A stretch of DNA of 64,000 nucleotides from NCBI GenBank assembly GCA_963931925.1, contig OZ007576.1, positions 11,829,518-11,893,517 on the forward strand, in the 5' to 3' direction. The notes under the pieces were generated by a model, which had not been told where the DNA came from, searched no databases, and saw only the letters and a program-made list of their open reading frames with translations. Both the position numbers and the translations under genes were made by a program. The DNA is from Onchidella celtica. Lineage: Eukaryota > Mollusca > Gastropoda > Systellommatophora > Onchidiidae. This document shows, one piece after another, positions 54,522-64,000 of the stretch (its first letter is position 1; each line of letters starts with the position of its first letter).

Positions 54522-55714
54522 TGTCACAAATCCCAGACTGGGAGATGTAATAAGTTATGACAGGACAACAATCACGAACGAACAAGTTTAACACTTAACA
54601 GAACAACCCATCAGACTAACACATTTATTAAACATAATTATACAGATAATAGCGCAATTACATACATTATATTATTGAAATTAACTGCCGTACAACGGCC
54701 TTATTCTCACATGCACTCTTCCTCCGATCCACAACCCGGTAGTTACTTCCTAAAGGCACTTCGGCCTCAGCCTCTCCCCTCAGGGTCTTAATAGCACATT
54801 AATAATTCACTGGCACCGCAGTCTCTCAATATCACCTTCCTATTGTCATACACCTTAGCATTCCACTAGCACCTCAGCAGGGCAATAGCACATTATCATT
54901 TCAATAGCCCATCAACATGGCAATAGCACATTATCATTTCAAGAGCCCATCAACATGGCAATAGTACATTATCACATTCACGCTCATATCTACGTCCCTG
55001 TCCGTGGCCTGACTGCCACGACTTTATGTGCCTCTACTGTCCTGCACCGACAGCCTCACTTCTGGCCTATGTGTGGCCTCCGGCCCTATGCTGGCCTATC
55101 CCCTGTGCTCACCGAGGCGGCTCTTCGGCCCGTCCCCGACACCTACAAGAATAACATTACACTGGTATAATACCATACCATTTCTATTCACTCCACCTCT
55201 CCTTACAACCCATGAAGCGTACACACAATAGTTCACATTTCACTCACCAAACATCTTACGGTAACACACCTCCACCGTAGTACACACTACTCACTCGTGC
55301 TACAAATCCCTGAACTCAACTTTCATCTATCGCTCATGGCGCACATTGCTATATCCAATATCAAGGACTTCCACGTTCCTCACATATACTTATTTACATC
55401 ATGGTAATAGACGAATATAATATAATACATCAATCATAATTATCAATCAACGTTCTACCTACCAGTCATCACTGGAAAAAACACTCTCATCCGTCTTCCG
55501 ACTGCTCCCCTTATGTTCGCCCGCTGGGCTCTTACTAGCGTCCGTTCTCTTTGGACTATCTCTGTGCAGTGATAGTAATACAGCGCTTTCGCCTCATTCA
55601 GACCCCCCACTACTCATAACAGGCACGCCTTTCCCTTACTTGTCTACGTGCTTTAATTTTACTCTCCTCCTTTCCCCCCGTAATTATTAACTATCGCTCA
55701 CTCCACTCGTGACA
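54522..55714 (-). repeat. LTR 3: solo LTR (long subtype) inside the integrase of element B
   Basis: 1193 bp from TGTCAC to GTGACA, flanked on both sides by GTGTA (54517-54521 and 55715-55719), a perfect 5-bp target duplication. The coding sequence on either side belongs to one integrase frame. No internal sequence remains, so LTR-LTR recombination removed it. Confidence 0.93.
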
Positions 55715-55719
55715 GTGTA

Positions 55720-56433
55720 CGACCCTTATGCGTCGTCTTTTGGCCCGCACTGCATGTCTTACAATACACTTGTACATCCCTGTGGATGGATGGCCAGTAA
55801 ACATTTTTAAGAACCCTTTCTTTGGTTCTAGCTATTCCCATATGACCCGCTAATGGGACATCATGTGCCAAATGCAATACTGTTGCGATCAGCAACGCTG
55901 GCACAACGACCTGCTTTAAAATGGAGGCCACCGTTACATACTTACGGAACAGAATGCCCGCCTGAATAACAAAGGACGACGACCCGTTCTTATATTTCCT
56001 CGTTTTCTCCGTTCGCGCCTCCTCAAAACATGGACTCAATGATGGGTCCTCCTTTTGTAATGTCGCCAAGCGCCCTGGTGTGATATCCAGGTTGACCGCT
56101 GGCGTTGCCAAAGGTCTAATTTTACCCTTATCACCTACCTGTCGACGTGTCTCGACTGCGGCACAAAAGGCAATACCTTTTGATTGCGACCATGCCTGCA
56201 CATTCTCCTCGGAAGGGGAACCTACCCGAGATACATTACCAATGATGAGCTGGGCGCCTGGAAAGCAACCAACGACTGCTTCGACTTCCCCGCTAAGGAA
56301 AGGTGTATCTATGACTATTCTTGCCATGGGTAATTTCTCAATGGCCCCTGAAAATTGGATGCACGGGACAGTCTCACCCGTAAGCTGCGAATCCCGAATG
56401 CAGTCCCTATGCACTCCCACAACGGTAGATCCT
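55720..56433 (-). pseudogene. Element B pol: protease end and integrase zinc finger
   Basis: Starts in the protease just after the catalytic loop (VGVHRDCIRDSQLTG), runs through the LIIGN region and a ~100-residue linker to the integrase HHCC finger: HDVPLAGHMG, then WPSIHRDVQVYCKTC. It is cut at the right by LTR 4 of element A and at the left by LTR 3. The matching region in element A is 60520-59926, where sequence after GHMGI is missing. Confidence 0.88.
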
Positions 56434-57553
56434 TGTCACAAATCCCAGACTGGGAGATGTAATAGTTATGACAGGACGACAATCACGAACAAACAAGTTT
56501 AACACTTAACAAAACAACCCATCAGACTCACACATTTATTAAACATAATTATACATATAATAGCGCAATTACATATATTATATTATTGAAATGACTTGCC
56601 GTACAACGTCCTTATTCTCACACACACTCTCCCTCGGATCCACAATCCGGTAGTTACTCCTAAAGGCACTTCGGCCTCAGCCTCTCCCCTCAGGGTCTTA
56701 ATAGTACATTAATGATTCACTGGCACCGCAGTCTCTCAATATCACCTTCCTATTGTCATACACCTTATCAGTTCACTTGCCCATCAACATGGCAATAAAT
56801 ATAGTATCTCATTCACTCTCATATCTACGTCCCTGTCCGTGGCCTGACTGCCACGACTTTTTGTGCTTCTACTGTCCTGCACTGACAGTCTCACTTCTGG
56901 CCTATGTATGGCCTCCGGCCCTATGCTGGCCTATCACTTGTGCTCATCGAGGTGGCTCTTCGGCCCGTCCCCGACACCTACAAGAATAACATTACATTGG
57001 TATAATACCCTGCCATTTCTATTCACTCCACCTCTCCTTACAAGCCAGGAAGCGTACACACACTAGTTCACCTTTCACTCACCACACATCTTACGGTAAC
57101 ACACCTCCATCGGAGTACACACTACTCACTCGCGCTACAAATCCACGAACTCACTTTCATCTATCGCTCATGGCGCACATTGCTATATCCAATATCAAGG
57201 ACTTCCACATTCCTCACATATACTTATTCACATCATGGTAATAGACGAATATAATATAATACATCAATCATAATAATCAATCAACGTTCTACATACCAGT
57301 CATTACTGGAAAGACTCTTCCACTAGTCTTCTCGACTGCTCCCTTTATGTCTGCCCGATGGGCTCTTATTCACAGATCCGCTCCCTAGGACCTTCTAACT
57401 TGCAGTGATAGTTATACAGCGCTTTCGCCTCCTTCAGACCCCCCCCCCCACTACTCACAACAGCACGCTTAACTTGCTGTCTACTGTGAGCCCTTCTTAC
57501 TCTACACCCGCTCTGTAGCAATCCCCTTAATTGCACTCACTCCACTCGTGACA
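56434..57553 (-). repeat. LTR 4: 3' LTR of element A (short subtype)
   Basis: 1120 bp, TGTCAC to CGTGACA. Minus-strand AATAAA (TTTATT on plus near 56535) is ~100 bases from the LTR end. The polypurine tract abuts at 57554. Confidence 0.92.
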
Positions 57554-57570
57554 TCATCCCCCACCCCAAA
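57554..57570 (-). promoter_or_regulatory. Polypurine tract of element A
   Basis: Minus-strand TTTGGGGTGGGGGATGA adjacent to the 3' LTR; plus-strand primer site. Confidence 0.82.
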
Positions 57571-57908
57571 AAAATTAATGCAATTAATTTCAAATCGCAT
57601 CAGATGACTGTCAACGAGTGAGCGTGAGCAATACCTACACTAAAAAAAATGACCTAGCAGTTCCCGTAGTATATAAAATACCGAAATCAGGGGAAAATAT
57701 GGGGATCAATATGCCCTGCAATATGCATATATGTGTCACATCATGAATAGCTAACTAATCACAATACTTAATACAGAATCAAAAACCACTCAACCTATCA
57801 ACCATTCTTCATATCATATTTATAATGTCAATATTTTAAAGTCGACTCATTCACACAGATCCTGTCAATGTTCCTGTCCTCTGATGTATAAGCTCCTGAA
57901 ATCTTCCC
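57571..57908. other. Non-coding 3' region of element A
   Basis: AT-rich spacer downstream of the pol stop, homologous to 52275-52612. Confidence 0.7.
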
Positions 57909-59909
57909 CTAGGCTCGACTAAGGTAGACGGCGATATGATTGCTGGTTCCTGGAATTGGTTGAATAACGAAGGTATACGGCTGCAAAGCCAATGCCCATC
58001 TAGACAAGCGTGGGCTGGACGAACGATTCTTCGACAAAAATGTCAGTGGCTTGTGGTCTGTCTGGATACAAAATTCTCGTCCCATGAGATAACGTCCTAG
58101 TTTCTGGACGGACCAGACAATGGCAAGACACTCACGCTCTATCACAGAATACTTTCTTTCTCTCTGCAATAACTTCCTACTGACATAACATACAGGATGG
58201 AGACATTCGTTCTTCTCCTGTAGAAGACAAGCGCCGACACCAGAGTCCGACGCATCCGTTCTGAGGATAAAATTAGATCGAAAATCGGGTAATATCAGAA
58301 TGGGTGACGATGATAATGCTGTCACCAAATTATCAAATGCTGTCTGACATTCAGACGTCCACTGGACCTTATCGGGTTGTCCCTTCTTAGTAAGGTCAGT
58401 AAGAGAAGATGACAAGGAGGAAAAATTTGGAATGAACTTTCTGTAGTAATTTAAAATTCCCACTAAGCTTCTGACTTGTTTCTTTGTTTTAGGGATTTGC
58501 AACCCTACTAACTTGTCAATTTTTGTTACTTCAGGTCTCTGAACACCTCTACCCACAATATGTCCTAAGAATATTATCTCTGGACATGCCAAATCCATCT
58601 TTGCGGGTTTAGCAGTTAACCCAAAATGACGTAATCGTTGAAAAATTACTGTTAGTGTCTGAATATGATCAGACCATGTCGACGTATGGCATGCTATATC
58701 GTCAAAGAATGACACGACATTAGGTATGTCCTTCAACACTAGTCTCATTAATCGTGCAAACGTCGCTGGCGCGTTTACCAACCCAAATGGCATGACCTTA
58801 AATTGGAATAATCCAATGGGCGTTTGGAACGCCGTGTATTGTTTAGACTCCTCAGTAAGCGGGATTTCCCAATACCCTTTCGTCAAATCTATCTTGGAAA
58901 ACCACGTGGACCCGGCCAATGAAGCTATTAATTCCTCCTGAAACGGGATAGGCTCCCTATCGCCTACCGTAATAGTATTCAATCTTCGAAAATCAATACA
59001 GAACCGCACCGATCCATCAAGTTTTTTCACGAGGACGATGGGTGATGAATACGGCGATGTTGATGGTTCTATCACATCTAACTTCAACATTGACTCAACT
59101 TCCTTTATGACTCTATCTCTCGAAGAAAAAGGCAGCGGGTACGGTCTAAGAAATACTGGCTTATCCGAAGTCAACTTTATTTGGTGCTGGATCACCGTAG
59201 TGCGACCCGGCAAATCCGTAACAACATCCGGAAATGACGCCAACAGGGTCTCAAGTTCCCTACTCCTTGAACTCGTAAGGTCAGGGTTAATTTTTACGTC
59301 CCTGTAACCTTGTGTCGGAGTTAACTCCGGCAATTGAATTTGTAACTCTTCCTGCGCCTCGGTGTCGCTTACGTCACAGTCCAACTGGTCTACGACCCCC
59401 GTACAAGCCATGGAGAAGACAGTCTCCTCTGGTCTTGTCTGTGCACACAGATACTGTGGTCTCTCATAAAATCTCTGTAGCATATTCACATGGAAAACCT
59501 TACTCGTTCCATCAATGTGGATAGCGTAATCTACCTTTGAAACAACTCGCTCAATAACATAAGGGCCTTTCCATGTCATCAATAACTTATTATGGTCCGT
59601 AGGTAACAACAACAGAACCTTGTCTCCTGGCTTAAAAATTCTCAGTTTGGAACCTCTATCTTTATAGTCTTTTGCTCTTTTCGAAGCGATACCAGAAGCT
59701 TCTTCTGCTATAGTGCGCGCTGGAGATAGTCTTTCTCTTAAATCAACAAGGTACTGAAACACCGAAATCTGCTCATCGTCTCCCGATGATGGCGACGTCA
59801 TCATGTCCCGAAGAACATCAGTTGGGCCCCTAGGACTACGACCGTACATCATTTCGAACGGCGAGAATCCCGTTGACTCCTGCCGTACCTCTCTGTACGC
59901 GAATAACAC
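57909..59909 (-). CDS. Element A pol: integrase C-terminus, reverse transcriptase, RNase H
   Basis: 666-residue frame from the first Met; coding homology starts just upstream at the deletion junction (~59929). Residues 1-150: end of the integrase core (LFAYREVRQESTGFSPFEM) and C-terminal domain (FKPGDKVLLL, WKGPYVIERV). Residues ~250-430: RT with KLDGSVRFCIDFRRLN, D341 in IDLTKGYWEI, MPFGLVNAPATF, and the catalytic pair D403-D404 in a SFFDD box (Phe in place of the usual Tyr). Residues ~435-530: thumb/connection with FLGHIV and NYYRKFIPNFS. Residues ~545-666: RNase H with D552 (TDAS), E591/E593 and D618 (TDHKPLTF). RT and RNase H are intact. The integrase catalytic Asp-Asp-Glu region is deleted, so this copy would need help to integrate. 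Confidence 0.9.
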   Translation of the reverse strand: MLFAYREVRQESTGFSPFEMMYGRSPRGPTDVLRDMMTSPSSGDDEQISVFQYLVDLRERLSPARTIAEEASGIASKRAKDYKDRGSKLRIFKPGDKVLLLLPTDHNKLLMTWKGPYVIERVVSKVDYAIHIDGTSKVFHVNMLQRFYERPQYLCAQTRPEETVFSMACTGVVDQLDCDVSDTEAQEELQIQLPELTPTQGYRDVKINPDLTSSRSRELETLLASFPDVVTDLPGRTTVIQHQIKLTSDKPVFLRPYPLPFSSRDRVIKEVESMLKLDVIEPSTSPYSSPIVLVKKLDGSVRFCIDFRRLNTITVGDREPIPFQEELIASLAGSTWFSKIDLTKGYWEIPLTEESKQYTAFQTPIGLFQFKVMPFGLVNAPATFARLMRLVLKDIPNVVSFFDDIACHTSTWSDHIQTLTVIFQRLRHFGLTAKPAKMDLACPEIIFLGHIVGRGVQRPEVTKIDKLVGLQIPKTKKQVRSLVGILNYYRKFIPNFSSLSSSLTDLTKKGQPDKVQWTSECQTAFDNLVTALSSSPILILPDFRSNFILRTDASDSGVGACLLQEKNECLHPVCYVSRKLLQRERKYSVIERECLAIVWSVQKLGRYLMGREFCIQTDHKPLTFLSKNRSSSPRLSRWALALQPYTFVIQPIPGTSNHIAVYLSRA

Positions 59910-62098
59910 TGCAGGGATATATCTATCCCCATATGACCCGCTAATGGGACATCATGTGCCAAGTGCAATACTGTTGCGATCAGCAACGCTGGCACAACGA
60001 CCTGCTTTAAAATTGAGGACACCGTTACATACTTACGGAATAGAATGCCCGCCTGAACAACAAAGGAGGACGACCCGTTCTTATATCTCCTCGTTTTCTC
60101 GGTTCGCGCTTCCCCAAAGCATGGGTTTAATGATGGGTCCTCCCTTTGTAATTTCGCCAAGCGCTCTGGCGTGATATCTAGGTTGACCGCTGGCGTCGCC
60201 AAAGGTCTAATCTTATCTTTATCAGCTACCCGTCGACGTGTTTCGACCGCGGCGCAAAAGTCAATACCTTTTGATTGCGACCATGCTTGCACGTTCTCAT
60301 CGGAAGGGGAAACTACCCGTGATACATTCCCAATGATGAGCTGGGCGCCTGGAAAACAACCAACGACTGCTTCGACTTCCCCGCTAAGGAAAGGTGTATC
60401 TATCATTATTCTTGCCATGGGTAATTTCTCAATGGCCCCCGAAAATTGGATGCACGGGACAGTCTCACCTGTAAGCTGTGAATCCCGAATGCAATCCCTA
60501 TGCACTCCCACAACGGTAGATCCTGTATCTCGTAAAACCGAGACCGGTTCGTCCCCAACAAACCCCGGATAAACCCTAAGACCACCTCCTGTATGACATG
60601 AATTTATAACGGGGATCTTTCTCCCACAAGGTAAAACACCGGAAGATAATAACTTCTCACAACTGGGACACTTAGAATACTGTCCGCCTCCGTTGTCCGA
60701 TGTAACACACGCAGCCGCATGATGAAATTTATTTGGGGAACATGGACTGGAGCTACTGTCCACGTTCGCCGCTATCCTACCTGCAGGGCAGTTCACGCTG
60801 ATGTGATCTGCTCTACCGCAGTTCCAACACTTCGCGGCCCTACACTCGCGCGAAAAGTGACCCACGCGTCCGCAAGTCCAACACTCCGCTCCCTGTGCTG
60901 CACTAGGCCTGGGTCCCCGTGACCCATCGCGACCGGAACTAGAGTCCCTATGCCGTCGGTCATCGGCAAAGGTCACAAATCGCCCCCGGCCATTACCGCG
61001 ACCTCGCCCTCCTGCTCGGTCAAACTTACCGGATCCATATGCCGGTGATTGGTGATAGCCCCTACGCTGCCCCTGGGCTTGCCCGCTATAGGCACCACGC
61101 TGACGCGACCTGTCCCCAAGTCCTGCCGGCGACCCCTCGACAACGGCGACGTACCCAGCATCTTGGACGTACGCCCTGGCGACTGGTTTGGACGGATGCG
61201 CCGTACGGTATGCCTCCGCCAACTTAGACGCCTCCTGCACCGTCGCGGGTTCGTTCTCTTTCAGGAAAGCCACCAGATCTTTGTGGCACGACGCGTACAG
61301 CTGGTCACGGATCATTAAGTCTTTCAGTTTAGCAAAATCCGTGCCCACATGCGCCAAGTCTACCCAGTTCGCGAAATACTCCGTTAGTCTCGCGACGAAG
61401 GCAGCAAAGTCCTCCCTGGTATCTGCACGTGCCCGCCTAAACTGCTCCCGGAAGTATTCCTCGGTACGCGCAAATCGGCGAAGCAGCAAAGCCTTCAGCT
61501 TATCGTAATCTTGCACGTCTTCGCGCTGTAGCTCTTTAAAGTATGTTAACGCTCGCCCCTGCAATAGCGACGCCAGGTACGTGGCCCATAATTCCTTATT
61601 TTCCCCCCATTGCAATTGTGCGTTCAGTTCGAACCTGTAAAGGAAGGCGTCTATGTCGTCCTTCCGGTCGTCGAACGTAGGGAGCTTAATCCTAACACCA
61701 CCTTTATTGTGTACCTGCCGCTCAACCGTTTCCGTTGGCGTATTCTTTTTGCTTTCTAATTCCGCAATCTTTACTTGCGCCTCTATCTCTTTTAACTTTA
61801 TCTCCTGCTCCCGTTCTTGAGCTTCTATCTCCTTTAACTTAAACTCCCTCTCCTGTTGCAACTCCTTTAACTTAAACTCTCTTTCCTCTTCCTTATCCTT
61901 AGCCTCTCTTTCCTGTTGCTGAGCCTTAGCCTCTCTTTCCTCTTCTCTCTGTCGCTCTTGAGCCTCTTTTTCTCGCTCTCTATCCTTAGCACGCTCATCG
62001 CGCAAATCCGCCTGCTGTTCTTTAATCCAGCCGCGTAGCTCCTCTCCCTCCAGGCCAAGTTCCTTACCCAACTTCATTAGTTGTTGGAGTTCCGCCAT
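59849..62098 (-). CDS. Element A gag-protease fusion with integrase zinc-finger start
   Basis: 749-residue frame starting MAELQQLMKLGKELGLEGEE. Residues ~30-118: highly charged Glu/Arg/Lys coiled coil (repeated EREFKLKE). Residues ~135-300: capsid-like region (IKLPTFDDRKDDIDAFL, WATYLASLLQGRALTYF, LKALLLRRFARTEEYF). An Arg/Gly-rich stretch follows. Two CCHC knuckles are at C406-C419 and C424-C437. Residues ~505-600: aspartic protease with D524-T525-G526 and LIIGN. The frame then enters the integrase finger (H715, H722) and stops matching at residue 725, where the deletion fuses it out of frame to the later integrase segment and adds 24 unrelated residues. Gag and protease share one frame with no frameshift or stop between them. 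Confidence 0.9.
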   Translation of the reverse strand: MAELQQLMKLGKELGLEGEELRGWIKEQQADLRDERAKDREREKEAQERQREEEREAKAQQQEREAKDKEEEREFKLKELQQEREFKLKEIEAQEREQEIKLKEIEAQVKIAELESKKNTPTETVERQVHNKGGVRIKLPTFDDRKDDIDAFLYRFELNAQLQWGENKELWATYLASLLQGRALTYFKELQREDVQDYDKLKALLLRRFARTEEYFREQFRRARADTREDFAAFVARLTEYFANWVDLAHVGTDFAKLKDLMIRDQLYASCHKDLVAFLKENEPATVQEASKLAEAYRTAHPSKPVARAYVQDAGYVAVVEGSPAGLGDRSRQRGAYSGQAQGQRRGYHQSPAYGSGKFDRAGGRGRGNGRGRFVTFADDRRHRDSSSGRDGSRGPRPSAAQGAECWTCGRVGHFSRECRAAKCWNCGRADHISVNCPAGRIAANVDSSSSPCSPNKFHHAAACVTSDNGGGQYSKCPSCEKLLSSGVLPCGRKIPVINSCHTGGGLRVYPGFVGDEPVSVLRDTGSTVVGVHRDCIRDSQLTGETVPCIQFSGAIEKLPMARIMIDTPFLSGEVEAVVGCFPGAQLIIGNVSRVVSPSDENVQAWSQSKGIDFCAAVETRRRVADKDKIRPLATPAVNLDITPERLAKLQREDPSLNPCFGEARTEKTRRYKNGSSSFVVQAGILFRKYVTVSSILKQVVVPALLIATVLHLAHDVPLAGHMGIDISLQCYSRTERYGRSQRDSRRSK
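59926..59932. other. Integrase deletion junction in element A
   Basis: Plus-strand tatctatcccc joins atatgacccgctaatgg here. In element B the first half continues atatctatcccaatcttt and the second half is preceded by ctagctattccc. The short shared tatcccca-like sequence suggests microhomology joining. It removes the HHCC cysteines and the D,D,E core and shifts the frame. Confidence 0.85.
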
Positions 62099-62980
62099 TT
62101 CACAGATTTATGGTTATGGTATATATTTAAAAAAAACGGCTACCCTGTCGGTATGATAACTAACGACACGACCAGAGACCTGAGATCACACCAGATATAA
62201 CAATACCCGGTTGTCTCAAATACAATTCAGAAATTTACGTACTTCCTAACTAATTCTATATTTATAAAATGCATGCACTATTACTTATAAACGAAAATAG
62301 AAACGACAAGAATGAAGAAATATAGTAGAAGGACCACAAGTACGTCAAGGACAACGAACCAGACTAGGACAAAGCTTCTACAGAAAAAAACTATAATGGA
62401 AAAAAAAATGCAACCTAACTACGCCGATTACACTACACGGTACAACAAGAACAGAGTCTGAAAAAAAAAGGAACGTATCTACAGATAGGGAGGAGAAGGA
62501 CAAGAGAAACGTCTTCCTAAAACAACGAGGAAGATAGAACGCTACAATCTAAACAAAAATACAGGTCCCTATAGAACTGTTCACTGTGATGAACGAAGTT
62601 CCTAGATTAGCCCACCTCCCGAAGAGGACAAACTACGCTCACCACAGCAAACCCGCGCCACCGCCCGTATAACCTATAACGACAACAAAAACAGCAAAAA
62701 CAGGGAAAAAGACAGATCAAAGGGACAGCCCCCGATCCAGGGCACAAAATTTCAGTTTCACTTAACTTCGACCTTAGATTTCAATTTCTCCCCTTCCTCG
62801 GAGCTCTGGCCGCTTGACTCCTCAGGCTGGCACGCACACTCTGCAGAAAGTTTAAATACACATTAATACCTATTCATAGCAATATATGCATCAATACATA
62901 TTATTATTCATAAACATACATAAATCATATCATGAAAATTCCATTCATCCCACGAACAAGGACAACACCACAGGTAAACA
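62099..62980 (-). other. Leader of element A
   Basis: About 880 bases of untranslated leader between primer-binding site and gag. Rich in A on the plus strand. No conserved open frame. Confidence 0.7.
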
Positions 62981-62993
62981 GGACGAGCCCCCA
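62981..62993 (-). promoter_or_regulatory. Primer-binding site, tRNA-Pro type
   Basis: Minus strand TGGGGGCTCGTCC, one base after the LTR end. The complement ends GGACGAGCCCCCA, the 3' end of tRNA-Pro with CCA. It is the same 13 bases that start the proline primer-binding site of murine leukaemia virus. It would prime minus-strand synthesis. Confidence 0.85.
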
Positions 62994-62994
62994 G

Positions 62995-64000
62995 TGTCAC
63001 AAATCCCAGACTGGGAGATGTAATAGTTATGACAGGACGACAATCACGAACAAACAAGTTTAACACTTAACAAAACAACCCATCAGACTCACACATTTAT
63101 TAAACATAATTATACATATAATAGCGCAATTACATATATTATATTATTGAAATGACTTGCCGTACAACGGCCTTATTCTCACACACACTCTCCCTCGGAT
63201 CCACAATCCGGTAGTTACTCCTAAAGGCACTTCGGCCTCAGCCTCTCCCCTCAGGGTCTTAATAGTACATTAATGATTCACTGGCACCGCAGTCTCTCAA
63301 TATCACCTTCCTATTGTCATACACCTTATCAGTTCACTTGCCCATCAACATGGCAATAAATATAGTATCTCATTCACTCTCATATCTACGTCCCTGTCCG
63401 TGGCCTGACTGCCACGACTTTTTGTGCTTCTACTGTCCTGCACTGACAGTCTCACTTCTGGCCTATGTATGGCCTCCGGCCCTATGCTGGCCTATCACTT
63501 GTGCTCATCGAGGTGGCTCTTCGGCCCGTCCCCGACACCTACAAGAATAACATTACATTGGTATAATACCCTGCCATTTCTATTCACTCCACCTCTCCTT
63601 ACAAGCCAGGAAGCGTACACACACTAGTTCACCTTTCACTCACCACACATCTTACGGTAACACACCTCCATCGGAGTACACACTACTCACTCGCGCTACA
63701 AATCCACGAACTCACTTTCATCTATCGCTCATGGCGCACATTGCTATATCCAATATCAAGGACTTCCACATTCCTCACATATACTTATTCACATCATGGT
63801 AATAGACGAATATAATATAATACATCAATCATAATAATCAATCAACGTTCTACATACCAGTCATAACTGGAAAGACTCTCACTAGTCTTCTCGACTGCTT
63901 CCTTTTATCTCTGCCCGATGGGCTATTATTCACAGATCCGCTCCCTAGGACCTTCTAACTTGCAGTGATAGTTACACAGCGCTTTCGCCTCCTTCAGACC
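62995..64000 (-). repeat. LTR 5: 5' LTR of element A (cut by window end)
   Basis: Starts TGTCAC at 62995 and matches LTR 4 to the window edge. By comparison, about 115 more bases are expected to the right. Confidence 0.92.

Larger units (their letters stand above)
51126..56433 (-). mobile_element. Element B: Ty3/Gypsy retrotransposon (Gmr1-like), interrupted and deleted
   Basis: Read on the minus strand from right to left: protease end and integrase zinc finger (56433-55720), solo LTR 3 (55714-54522), integrase core and C-terminus (54516-53400), RT start (to 52874), RNase H remnant (to 52613), polypurine tract (52258-52274) and 3' LTR 2. Gag, the protease start and the 5' LTR should lie beyond the window, because element A is inserted in the protease. 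Damage includes a solo LTR in integrase, a one-base frameshift near 53400-53415, and a deletion of ~540 bases between RT and RNase H. Confidence 0.85.
56434..64000 (-). mobile_element. Element A: nearly complete Gmr1-like Ty3/Gypsy retrotransposon, integrase-deleted
   Basis: Order on the minus strand: 5' LTR 5 (62995 to beyond 64000), primer-binding site (62993-62981), leader, gag-protease frame (62098), truncated integrase, RT and RNase H (to 57909), polypurine tract (57554-57570) and 3' LTR 4 (57553-56434). The two LTRs differ at only about eight places in the ~1000 bases that can be compared by eye. It is inserted into the protease of element B; the left flank agATCCT continues in intact copies as gtatctcg. 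Confidence 0.9.

Noticed and set aside
61188..61508. Plus-strand frames over the gag region (also 60171-60572, 61049-61318)
   Set aside because: Antisense shadows of the gag-protease frame, which has recognisable domains on the minus strand.

Overview
The window is animal nuclear DNA. It has a six-exon gene with GT-AG introns, long AT-rich non-coding DNA, class A GPCR coding sequence, very long single-exon ankyrin genes, tRNA-derived SINEs, several DNA-transposon MITE families and Ty3/Gypsy LTR retrotransposons. The gene content and repeat types fit a marine invertebrate, most likely a mollusc, possibly a gastropod. That is inferred from gene families only, because no species-specific marker is visible.

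Layout. (1) 1.7-10.6 kb, plus strand: a complete glycolipid transfer protein (GLTP) gene whose introns are packed with transposon debris (two TTAA-flanked piggyBac-like elements, a nested MITE pair carrying a THAP fragment, and a MITE containing a 46-bp minisatellite). (2) 10.9-20.6 kb: a 5'-truncated non-LTR retrotransposon, a piggyBac-like element with a transposase N-terminal remnant, two copies of a tRNA-derived SINE, two minisatellites and three non-LTR reverse-transcriptase tail fragments. (3) 20.6-26.2 kb and 41.6-49.5 kb: two direct copies of a segmental duplication, each carrying a giant ankyrin-repeat gene on the minus strand (1297 and 1862 residues) with the same C-terminal domain ending in a divergent SOCS-box-like motif. 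The repeat number differs, and the second gene has a homogenised block of about 11 near-identical repeats. (4) 26-41 kb: a single-exon class A GPCR gene on the minus strand, an inverted 5' fragment of the same gene trapped between two microsatellites, and many MITE-like repeats. (5) 49.9-64.0 kb: a nest of related LTR retrotransposons on the minus strand.

The most notable system is the LTR retrotransposon family. Its RT and RNase H are of Ty3/Gypsy type, but integrase lies between protease and RT (gag-PR-INT-RT-RH), the Copia-like order known from the Gmr1 group. The primer-binding site matches the 3' end of tRNA-Pro. Five LTRs are visible. One element (A) has nearly identical LTRs but has lost the integrase catalytic core. 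It sits inside the protease of an older element (B), whose integrase is also split by a solo LTR with a 5-bp target duplication. The cluster lies about 0.46 kb upstream of the larger ankyrin gene, in the same orientation.

The genes do not form an operon or one evident pathway. GLTP, the GPCR and the ankyrin-SOCS-like genes look like independent loci in a transposon-rich region. The two copies of the duplication act as a natural control: where one copy has a transposon, the other preserves the empty site.
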